Made by a program: the position numbers and the translations under genes
Shown: positions 1 to 7,814 of the stretch, piece by piece
Position numbering within the stretch: the first letter of the stretch is position 1
How the letters are laid out: each line of letters begins with the position of its first letter
Notes under the pieces: model-generated
Database searches by the model: none
What the model was told of the DNA's origin: nothing
What the model saw: only the letters and a program-made list of their open reading frames with translations
From: Acidovorax sp. NO-1
GTDB lineage: Bacteria; Pseudomonadota; Gammaproteobacteria; Burkholderiales; Burkholderiaceae_C
Direction of reading: 5' to 3'
Length of the DNA: 64,000 bases
Assembly (NCBI RefSeq): GCF_000238595.1
Contig: NZ_AGTS01000147.1
Span: forward strand, 1 to 64,000

Positions 1-2
1 TG

Positions 3-55
3 AAAATGGCCTCCAGCGCTTACCCATAAAGCGCTGATAGCTATTATTTTTGCAG
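3..55 (+). repeat. Dispersed palindromic repeat, copy 1
   Basis: AT-rich element with core AGCGCTT-n6-AAGCGCT at 15-35, followed by GATAGCTATTATTTTTG. It is one of fourteen copies of a roughly 60-bp family in this window. It lies at the left edge, upstream of the alpha-2-macroglobulin gene. I call this direction, core first and then CAGCTAT, orientation A. Confidence 0.8.
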
Positions 56-193
56 CATCTGATTCACATGGCCTGCAGCGGGGCAGCTGCAGCAATTTTT
101 CACACTTTCGCCCTGTGGGCCGGCGGCGCGCGGTGGCCCCTGGGCGGGGGTATCAGCTACGCTCACACCCCTTGCAGGCAAGAGCAACACACA

Positions 194-3100
194 ATGAAAA
201 CGATATCTTGGAGGAACGCCCCGGCGCGCATGGCCACGCTGCTGTGGGGCGGATTGCTGCTGGCCACCCCGGCGCAGGCATTGCAGATCGTCAGCTTCAG
301 CCCCCAGGGCGAAGTGGCACGGGTGCGGCAGGTGGTGGCCAAGTTCGATGCCGCAGCGGTCAACTTTGGTGACCCCAAGGCGCCCGCGCCCTTCACCCTG
401 AGCTGCAGCGACGCCGAGGCCACCAAGGGCACAGCCCGGTGGACGGGCGAGCGCGAATGGGTGTTTGACTTCGAGCGTGACCTGCCGCCCGGCGTGCGCT
501 GCACCGCCACGGCCAGGCCAGGGTTCAAATCGGCCTCTGGCGCCGATCTGACGGGCGCCAAGAGCTATCAGTTCAATAGCGGCGGCCCGTTTGTGCAACA
601 CATCCGCCCGGGCACCTACCAGGCCATCGACGAGGAGCAGTTCTTTGTGCTGCAGCTCAATGGCCCGGCCACGCTGGCCAGCGTGCAGGCCAACATGTGG
701 TGCACGGCCGATGGCGTTGGCGAGCGCATCCCCGTGCGCCTGATCGACGGCACCGAGCGGACCGACGTGCTCAAGGCACTGGGCCTCGACAAGCGGGCGG
801 CGCAAAGTCCCCTGCAGTACCTTACGGTGGCCTGCAACCGCAGGCTGACCTCGGGCTCGCGCATGCAGCTGGTGTATGGCAAGGGCGTCGCCACGCCCAG
901 CGGCGTGCCCAACGCCATCGAAAAACGCTACGACTACCAGGTGCGCGAGCCGTTTGCCGCCGAGTTCAGCTGCGAGCGCGAGAACGCCCAGGCCGCGTGC
1001 TGGCCCATCCTGCCGATGACGCTGTCGTTCAACGCCCCGGTGCCGCGCACGCTGGCCGAGGGCATACGCCTGAAGTCCGCCAAGGAAACGCTGAAACCCC
1101 GCCTGGACGGCGACACCCCCGGCCGCAAGGTGGACCCGGATGCGCTGTTGAGCAGCGTGCAGTTCGGCCCCGGCCTGGCCGAGAACACGGCGTTCAGCAT
1201 CGAGCTGCCCAAGGACTTCCAGGACGCCTCGGGCCGCAAGCTGCGCAACGCCGACAACTTCCCGCTGAAAGTGTCCACAGGCGGCACGCCGCCGCTGGCC
1301 AAGTTTGCCGCCGCGCCCTTCGGCATCGTCGAGCGGTTTGCCGAAGGCCCGGCCGCCGACAAGCCACCCGCGCTGCTGCCCGTCACGCTGCGCAATGTGG
1401 AAGCCGCGCTGCGCGTGCAGGGCCTGCAGCCGGGCGCTGCGCCCGCTGGCAAGGTCAGCACGCTCAAGCCCCGCACCGACGCCGACATCATTGCCTGGTT
1501 CAAGAAGGTGCAGCGCTATGACAACCACACCGTGAGCCGCAAGCAGGCGCGCCAGGACGTGACCGGCCCGCTGCCCCGCGTGATCGACGACGAGCGCGAG
1601 CATGTGCAGTCGCGCACCGTCTCGCTGCTGGCCGGTAAGAGCGGCGTGAAGACGCTGGATTTGCCCCAACCTGCCAGCAACGATGTGCGGCCCTTCGAGG
1701 TGGTGGGCATCCCGCTCACGCCGGGCTTTCATGTGGTGGAGATCGCATCGCAAAAGCTCGGCGCGTCGCTGCTGGACGAGCGCCTGGGCGACAGCCGCAC
1801 GATGTATGTGCGCACCTCGGCCCTGGTCACCAACCTGGGCGTGCACTTCAAGCTGGGCCGCGAGAACGCCATGGCCTGGGTGACCACACTGGACAAGGGC
1901 CAGCCCGTGCAGGGCGCCACGGTGCGCGTGAGCGACTGCAAGGGCAACGAGCTGACCAACGCCACCACCGATGCCAACGGCGTGGCCCGCATCGAGGGGC
2001 TGTCGTCCGACCCCACCCGCTGCAGCGAAGAGGGCTACTACGGCGACGGTGGCAACGCCTACTTTGTGAGCGCGCGGCACAACGGCGCCGATGGCGTGGA
2101 GGACATGGCCTTCACCTGGAGCGACTGGCAGCGCGGTATCGAGCCCTGGCGCTTCAACGTACCCACCAGCAGCGACCCACGCCCCGACGAGCGTGCCCAC
2201 ACCATCTTTGACCGCACCCTGTTCCGCGCGGGTGAGACCGTGTCGATGAAGCACCTGGTGCGCGCACAGACCCGCCAGGGCTTTGCGTTGCCGCAGGCCG
2301 TGCCCGAAACCCTTGTCATCACCCACGTGGGCAGCGGCCAGCAGTTCACACAGCCGCTGGTCTGGCGTGGCACCGCCACCGGCGGCCAGAGCGCGCAGAG
2401 CACCTTCGCCATACCCCCCGCGGCCAAGCTGGGCGTGTACCAGGTGGAGCTGCGCAGCGACACCGAGCGCGGCCGCAGCTTCAGCTCGGGCGAATTCCGC
2501 GTGGAGGAGTTCCGCCTGCCCGTGCTGGAAGGGCGCATCACGCCGGTAGACAAGAAGGCGCTGGTGCGCGTGCGCTCGGTGCCCACCGATGTGCAGGTCA
2601 ACTACGTGGCGGGCGGCGCCGCGGCCAACCTGCCGGTGCGCGTGTCGGCCCTGGTGCGCGGCAAGTACCTGCAGTACGACGACTACGACACCTTCAGCTT
2701 CAACCCGCCGCGCAAGCGCGAGCAGAGCAACGCCAGCAGCGACGATGAAGAAGCCACGGCCAGCCAGGACGCCCGCGTGATCGCCGACAAGCTGCCGCTG
2801 ACGCTGGACCGCAATGGCGCGGGCAAGGTCACCATCGAGAACGTGCCCCAGATACGCCAGCCGCAGGAGCTGGTGCTGGAGGCCACCTACGCCGACCCCA
2901 ATGGCGAGGTGCAGACGATCCGCAGCACGCAGAACCTGTGGCCCGCGGGCGTCGTGGCCGGCATCAAGACCGAAGGCTGGGTGTCGGCGCGCCAGAAGAT
3001 CCGCTTCCAGGCCCTGGCGCTGCAGCACAGCGGCAAGCCGGCGGCCGACACCTCGCTGCAGGTGCAAGCGATGGCCCGCATCACCACCAGCACGCGCAAG

Positions 3101-6100
3101 CGCATGGTGGGCGGCTTCTACAGCTACGACAACCAGACCGAGACCAAAGACCTGGGCACGCTGTGCAGCGGCAAGAGCGACGCGCGCGGCCTGCTGCTGT
3201 GCGAATCCAAGCTCGACGAACCCGGCGAGGTGGAACTGGTGGTGACGGCCACCGACAAGGACGGCAATACCAGCGTGGCCGCGTCGTCGGTATGGGTCAC
3301 GCGCCAGGGCGAGCTGTGGTTTGGTGGCGAAGACCACGACCGCATCGACCTGCTGGCCGAGAAGAAAAGCTACCAGCCCGGCGAAACCGCCAGGTTCCAG
3401 GTGCGCATGCCGTTCCGCTTTGCCACCGCGCTGGTGGCGGTGGAGCGCGAGGGCATCATCGACACCCAAGTGGTGCAGCTCAACGGGCAGGACCCCACGG
3501 TGAGCCTGAAAGTGCAGCCCGACTGGGGCCCCAACGTGTACGTGAGCGTGCTGGCCCTGCGCGGCCGCCTGCGCGAGGTGCCGTGGTACAGCTTCTTCAC
3601 CTGGGGCTTCAAGGCACCGCGCGAGTGGTGGACGTCCTTCTGGTACGAGGGCAAGGAATACCAGGCGCCCACCGCGCTGGTGGATCTTTCCAAACCCGCA
3701 TTCCGCCTCGGCGTGGCCGAGATCCGCGTGGGCACGCAGGCCCACCAGATCGACGTGAAGGTGCAGGCCGACAAGGAAAGCTACGCCGTGCGCGGCAAGG
3801 CCCAGGTCACCATCACCGCCACCCTGCCCGGCGGCAAACCCGCCGCCAACGCCGAGGTGGCCCTGGCCGCCGTGGACCAGGCCCTGCTGGAACTGATGCC
3901 CAACACCAGCTGGAACCTGCTCGAAGCCATGCTGCAGCGGCGCAGCTGGGGCGTGGAGACCGCCACCGCGCAGATGGAAATCATCGGCCGCCGCCACTAT
4001 GGCAAGAAGGCGGTGCCCGCGGGCGGCGGCGGCGGCAAGGCGCAGACGCGCGAACTGCTCGACACCCTGCTGCTGTGGGAGCCCGCCATCAAGCTGGACG
4101 CCAACGGCCAGGCCAGGGTGACGGTGCCGCTCAACGATGCACTGACCACGTTCAAGATCGTGGCTGTGGCCGATGCCGCCACCGGCCTCTTCGGCACGGG
4201 CAGCACCAGCATCCGCGCCACGCAGGACCTGCAGATCATCAGCGGCCTGCCGCCGCTGGTGCGCGAGGACGACCAGTTCCGCGCGCAGATCACGCTGCGC
4301 AACACCACCAAGACGGCGATGAAGGTGGAGGTGGCACCGCGCGCCACGCTGCTTCAGCTTTCGCCGCAGACCATCGACATCCCGCCCGAGGAGGCTCGTG
4401 AGGTGGCCTGGACGGTGACCGCGCCAGCGCAGCTGGCGCAGACCCGCGCCCAGGCCATCCTGTGGGAGATCGAGGCCAAGGACACTGTGGGCGGCGCGCG
4501 CGATGCGCTCAAGGCCAGCCAGAAGCTGATCCCGGCCGTTCCGCTCACGGTGCAGCAGGCCACGCTGGTGCAGGTGGACGGCAGCTTCAACCTGGACGTG
4601 AACCCGCCGGCGGACGCCATCCCCGGCCGGGGCGGCCTCAAGATGTCGCTGCAGCCCAAGCTGGGAGGATCAGGTGATGGGGGCCTGCCCGGCGTGCGCG
4701 ACTGGTGGGCGCGCTACCCGTTTGCCTGCCTGGAGCAAAAAATCAGCAAGGCCGTGGGCCTGCGCGATGGCGCGTTGTGGCAGACCGTGGTGGCGCAACT
4801 GCCCACGTACCTCGACAGCGACGGCCTGGCCAATTACTTTCCGCCGCGCGATGGCGATGCCAATCGGGGCAGCGACACGCTCACCGCCTACCTGCTGGCC
4901 GCCACGCACGAAGCCGCCAGCATCAACCCCGCGTTTGCCTTGCCCGACGCCGCCCGCGCGCCCATGGAGCGTGGCCTGATCGCGTTTGTGGAAGGCCGCA
5001 TCCAGCGCAGCTTCTGGAGCCCCCGCAAGGACCTGGACATGCGCAAGGTGGCCGCGCTCGAAGCGCTGTCGCGCTATGGCAAGGCCCAGGGCCGCATGGT
5101 CAGCAGCATCACCATCGCGCCCAACCAGTGGCCCACCCACACAGTGATCGACTGGGTGAATGTGCTCAAACGCGTGGCCGATGTGCCGCAGCGCGACCAG
5201 CGCTTGGCCGAGGCCATGCAGATACTGCGTGCGCGCCTGTCGTTCCAGGGCACCAAACTCATTTTCAGCACCGAGCAGGACGACTACTGGTGGTGGCTGA
5301 TGCAAAACGGCGACGTGAACACCGCGCGCCTGATGCTGGCGGTGATGGACGACCCGGCATGGAAGGACGACATGGGGCGCCTGGCCAACGGCTTCATCAG
5401 CCGCCAGCAGGCGGGCGCCTGGCACACCACCACGGCCAACCTGTGGGGCGCTCTGGCGCTGGAAAAATTCAGCGCCAGGTTCGAGGCCACGCCGGTTTCG
5501 GGCACCACCCGCGCTGCGATGGGCGGCAACACCGCCAGCGTGGACTGGAACAAGGTTGAACGCGTAAAGGCAAGCGACGCCACGGGCGCCGCGCACCAGA
5601 CCACCTGGTTCGGCGCGCCCGCGTCGCCCGGCAACTTGCGCAACAACGACATGTTCCTGGCCTGGGGCAAGGCGAGCGGCAAGGAGAACCTGGCGGTCAC
5701 GCACCAGGGCCCGGGCAAGCCGTGGCTCACGCTGCAGTCGGTGGCGGCCGTCCAGCTCAAGGCGCCGTTCTCGGCCGGGTACACCATCACCAAGACCGTG
5801 ACGCCCGTGGAGCAGGCCAACAAGTCGCTGCCCGCCGGCCAGCACACGCGCGGCGACGTGCTGCGCGTGCAGCTCACGGTCAACGCCAGCGCCGACATGA
5901 CCTGGGTGGCCATCACCGACCCGATCCCGGGCGGCGCCACCATCCTGGGCAGTGGGCTGGGCCGCGACTCGCAGATCGCCACGCAGGGCGAGCGGCGCAG
6001 CGGCGCGGGCTGGCCCGCGTTCGAAGAGCGCAGCTTCGAGTCCTTCCGCAGCTACTACGAGTACCTGCCCAAGGGCACGGTCACCATGGAATACACCGTG

Positions 6101-6217
6101 CGGCTGAACAACGTGGGCGACTTCGCTCTGCCCCCCAGCCGCGTGGAGGCGCTGTACGCGCCCGAGATGTTTGGCGAGGCGCCGAACGCGCGGGTGAAGG
6201 TAGAGCCGGTGAAGTGA
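194..6217 (+). CDS. Alpha-2-macroglobulin family protein with thioester motif
   Basis: Predicted 2007-residue secreted protein. Bacterial alpha-2-macroglobulins trap proteases in the periplasm and usually pair with penicillin-binding protein 1C. The start at 194 gives a Sec signal peptide (hydrophobic core around residues 14-25, likely cleavage after AQA at residue 29); the frame is open upstream but has no better start. The protein has no lipobox cysteine, unlike the lipoprotein E. coli YfhM. The thioester motif CLEQ is intact at residues 1512-1515, within YPFACLEQK, followed by a helical thioester-domain-like region. It is longer than the usual 1500-1650 residues. pbpC follows, but two genes lie between. 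The family is certain; the natural target protease is unknown. Confidence 0.93.
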   Translation: MKTISWRNAPARMATLLWGGLLLATPAQALQIVSFSPQGEVARVRQVVAKFDAAAVNFGDPKAPAPFTLSCSDAEATKGTARWTGEREWVFDFERDLPPGVRCTATARPGFKSASGADLTGAKSYQFNSGGPFVQHIRPGTYQAIDEEQFFVLQLNGPATLASVQANMWCTADGVGERIPVRLIDGTERTDVLKALGLDKRAAQSPLQYLTVACNRRLTSGSRMQLVYGKGVATPSGVPNAIEKRYDYQVREPFAAEFSCERENAQAACWPILPMTLSFNAPVPRTLAEGIRLKSAKETLKPRLDGDTPGRKVDPDALLSSVQFGPGLAENTAFSIELPKDFQDASGRKLRNADNFPLKVSTGGTPPLAKFAAAPFGIVERFAEGPAADKPPALLPVTLRNVEAALRVQGLQPGAAPAGKVSTLKPRTDADIIAWFKKVQRYDNHTVSRKQARQDVTGPLPRVIDDEREHVQSRTVSLLAGKSGVKTLDLPQPASNDVRPFEVVGIPLTPGFHVVEIASQKLGASLLDERLGDSRTMYVRTSALVTNLGVHFKLGRENAMAWVTTLDKGQPVQGATVRVSDCKGNELTNATTDANGVARIEGLSSDPTRCSEEGYYGDGGNAYFVSARHNGADGVEDMAFTWSDWQRGIEPWRFNVPTSSDPRPDERAHTIFDRTLFRAGETVSMKHLVRAQTRQGFALPQAVPETLVITHVGSGQQFTQPLVWRGTATGGQSAQSTFAIPPAAKLGVYQVELRSDTERGRSFSSGEFRVEEFRLPVLEGRITPVDKKALVRVRSVPTDVQVNYVAGGAAANLPVRVSALVRGKYLQYDDYDTFSFNPPRKREQSNASSDDEEATASQDARVIADKLPLTLDRNGAGKVTIENVPQIRQPQELVLEATYADPNGEVQTIRSTQNLWPAGVVAGIKTEGWVSARQKIRFQALALQHSGKPAADTSLQVQAMARITTSTRKRMVGGFYSYDNQTETKDLGTLCSGKSDARGLLLCESKLDEPGEVELVVTATDKDGNTSVAASSVWVTRQGELWFGGEDHDRIDLLAEKKSYQPGETARFQVRMPFRFATALVAVEREGIIDTQVVQLNGQDPTVSLKVQPDWGPNVYVSVLALRGRLREVPWYSFFTWGFKAPREWWTSFWYEGKEYQAPTALVDLSKPAFRLGVAEIRVGTQAHQIDVKVQADKESYAVRGKAQVTITATLPGGKPAANAEVALAAVDQALLELMPNTSWNLLEAMLQRRSWGVETATAQMEIIGRRHYGKKAVPAGGGGGKAQTRELLDTLLLWEPAIKLDANGQARVTVPLNDALTTFKIVAVADAATGLFGTGSTSIRATQDLQIISGLPPLVREDDQFRAQITLRNTTKTAMKVEVAPRATLLQLSPQTIDIPPEEAREVAWTVTAPAQLAQTRAQAILWEIEAKDTVGGARDALKASQKLIPAVPLTVQQATLVQVDGSFNLDVNPPADAIPGRGGLKMSLQPKLGGSGDGGLPGVRDWWARYPFACLEQKISKAVGLRDGALWQTVVAQLPTYLDSDGLANYFPPRDGDANRGSDTLTAYLLAATHEAASINPAFALPDAARAPMERGLIAFVEGRIQRSFWSPRKDLDMRKVAALEALSRYGKAQGRMVSSITIAPNQWPTHTVIDWVNVLKRVADVPQRDQRLAEAMQILRARLSFQGTKLIFSTEQDDYWWWLMQNGDVNTARLMLAVMDDPAWKDDMGRLANGFISRQQAGAWHTTTANLWGALALEKFSARFEATPVSGTTRAAMGGNTASVDWNKVERVKASDATGAAHQTTWFGAPASPGNLRNNDMFLAWGKASGKENLAVTHQGPGKPWLTLQSVAAVQLKAPFSAGYTITKTVTPVEQANKSLPAGQHTRGDVLRVQLTVNASADMTWVAITDPIPGGATILGSGLGRDSQIATQGERRSGAGWPAFEERSFESFRSYYEYLPKGTVTMEYTVRLNNVGDFALPPSRVEALYAPEMFGEAPNARVKVEPVK

Positions 6218-6275
6218 GCAGGCACCGCTGCGCAGCCCAATCCCTCCGCCCTGCCTAAGCCGCGTTGCCGTGGCC

Positions 6276-6959
6276 TCAGGGCCTGGCGTGCAGGCGCACC
6301 AGGGTGAACAGGTGCCACTGCGCAGCCAGCAGCGCACCATAGGCCGCGCACTCCAGCCACTCCTCCAGCACCAGGGCCGCCGTCCCCAGGCCCGGGGCGG
6401 CGGCATCGCGGGGCAGCTGACCCTCGAAATACGAAGCCGCCATGGCCGCAACCGCTGCCAGCACGAGCTCTACCCAGACAAACGGGGTTGAGCGCGCCAG
6501 TCTGTACAACATGGAAAGTGCCTTGGAGCGCACCAGCGCCACCCCGGCCGCCACCAGCAAGGCCCCGATGGCGGGGTACACGAAGGGCTTGTACCAGAGC
6601 ACGGAAGACGAATAGATTGGACCCGACCAGCCCATCCCCAGCGGCGCAGCCCACAGCGTGGCACCCCAGCTGAGCTCGCGGGCGGCCAGTACCAGCCACA
6701 CCATGACCGCGGTGTAGCCCAGGGCCGCATGGCCGGTGCGCGCAAACCACCACGCCAGCCCGGCGCCGGCCAGCAGCTGCACCAGCTGCAGGTTCTCCAG
6801 CACCCCGTTTTCCCAGCCCATGGTCACGGGCAGCCACGGGGCCATGGGATAGCCCAGCAGGGCCCAGAGCACGCAGCCAGCCCACAGCAGGCGGCGCGTG
6901 CGGGCCACGCGGCAGGTGTCCGCAGCGGGAGGGACGGCAAAAATATCGGAAACAGGCAT
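6276..6959 (-). CDS. Hypothetical multi-pass membrane protein
   Basis: Predicted 227-residue inner-membrane protein that I do not recognise. About six hydrophobic segments are visible, at roughly residues 23-45, 58-75, 80-95, 125-145, 160-178 and 195-215. The C-terminus is short and basic. It lies on the minus strand between the alpha-2-macroglobulin gene and the YidB-like gene, so it interrupts the usual macroglobulin-pbpC neighbourhood. The ATG at 6959 is the first in frame and no strong ribosome-binding site precedes it. The function cannot be told from the sequence. Confidence 0.7.
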   Translation of the reverse strand: MPVSDIFAVPPAADTCRVARTRRLLWAGCVLWALLGYPMAPWLPVTMGWENGVLENLQLVQLLAGAGLAWWFARTGHAALGYTAVMVWLVLAARELSWGATLWAAPLGMGWSGPIYSSSVLWYKPFVYPAIGALLVAAGVALVRSKALSMLYRLARSTPFVWVELVLAAVAAMAASYFEGQLPRDAAAPGLGTAALVLEEWLECAAYGALLAAQWHLFTLVRLHARP

Positions 6960-7160
6960 GAAGGGGAAAGGTGCTGGAACGGCGCCCTGGCAGGCGACGA
7001 AAAAAAGCCTCTATTGTCACCAAGGTTTCACAGTGCATCAGGCAGGGCGGCCGCGGGTAGTGCGGCAGCCGAGGGTGCCTGACTCCCGCCCCTCACCGTG
7101 GGCCGCCAGACACCGCCATCAGTTAACCTAGCGGCCCGCATTTCTTTCTGAAGGCACACC

Positions 7161-7799
7161 ATGAACGCACCCGCCTCTCTCACCGATGAATTGCTGTCGC
7201 AGCTGCAGGGCGCGCCGCTGCAGCAGATAGCCAGCCAGTTGGGCACCAACCCCTCGCAGGCGCAGAGCGCGGTAGCGGCGGCGCTGCCCATGCTGCTGGG
7301 CGCCCTGGGGCGCAACGCAGCGCAGCCCCAGGGCGCGGCCGACCTGTTGGGCGCCCTGCAGCGCGACCACGTGGGCCGCGCCGCTGGCGGTGGCGGGCTC
7401 GGCGATCTGCTGGGCTCGGTGCTCGGCGGCATGGGAGGCGCCGGCGGTGCCGGGGGTGCCGCCGATGGCGCCAGCATACTGGGCCACATTTTTGGGGGCA
7501 ACCAGCAGCGCGCCGAAGCGGGTCTGGGCCAGGCCACGGGCCTGGGGGCCAATGCGGGGCAGCTGCTGCAAATCCTTGCCCCCATCGTGATGGCGTTTCT
7601 GGCGCAGCGCACTCAGGCGGGCGGCATGGACGCCGGTGGCCTGGGCGCGGTGCTGGGCCGTGAGCACGCCCAGGTGCGCCAGCAGGGTGGCGTGGGCGGC
7701 GACCTGCTGGGCAGCCTGCTCGACCAGGACGGCGACGGCCAGGTCGGGCTGGGTGATCTGATCAAGATCGGTGGCGGCCTGCTGGGCGGGCGCCGCTGA
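7161..7799 (+). CDS. YidB-like DUF937 family protein
   Basis: Predicted 212-residue protein rich in Gly, Ala and Gln, matching the DUF937/YidB pattern: short helical N-terminus (LTDELLSQLQG), then low-complexity Gly-rich segments such as GGMGGAGGAGGAADG. There is no signal peptide. The C-terminus carries DQDGDGQVGLGDL, which fits a single calcium-binding DxDxDG loop, and ends in GGLLGGRR. E. coli YidB is shorter, about 130 residues. GAAGG precedes the ATG at a suitable distance. pbpC starts only 15 bases after its stop, so the two are probably cotranscribed. The role of the family is unknown to me. Confidence 0.75.
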   Translation: MNAPASLTDELLSQLQGAPLQQIASQLGTNPSQAQSAVAAALPMLLGALGRNAAQPQGAADLLGALQRDHVGRAAGGGGLGDLLGSVLGGMGGAGGAGGAADGASILGHIFGGNQQRAEAGLGQATGLGANAGQLLQILAPIVMAFLAQRTQAGGMDAGGLGAVLGREHAQVRQQGGVGGDLLGSLLDQDGDGQVGLGDLIKIGGGLLGGRR

Positions 7800-7814
7800 G
7801 CCTCCCGGCACCCC

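Noticed and set aside
44-3997. A 1317-codon open frame on the minus strand opposite the macroglobulin gene
   Set aside because: Its composition (runs of His, Gly, Ala, Arg) is that of an antisense shadow in GC-rich DNA, and the plus-strand protein is clearly recognisable.
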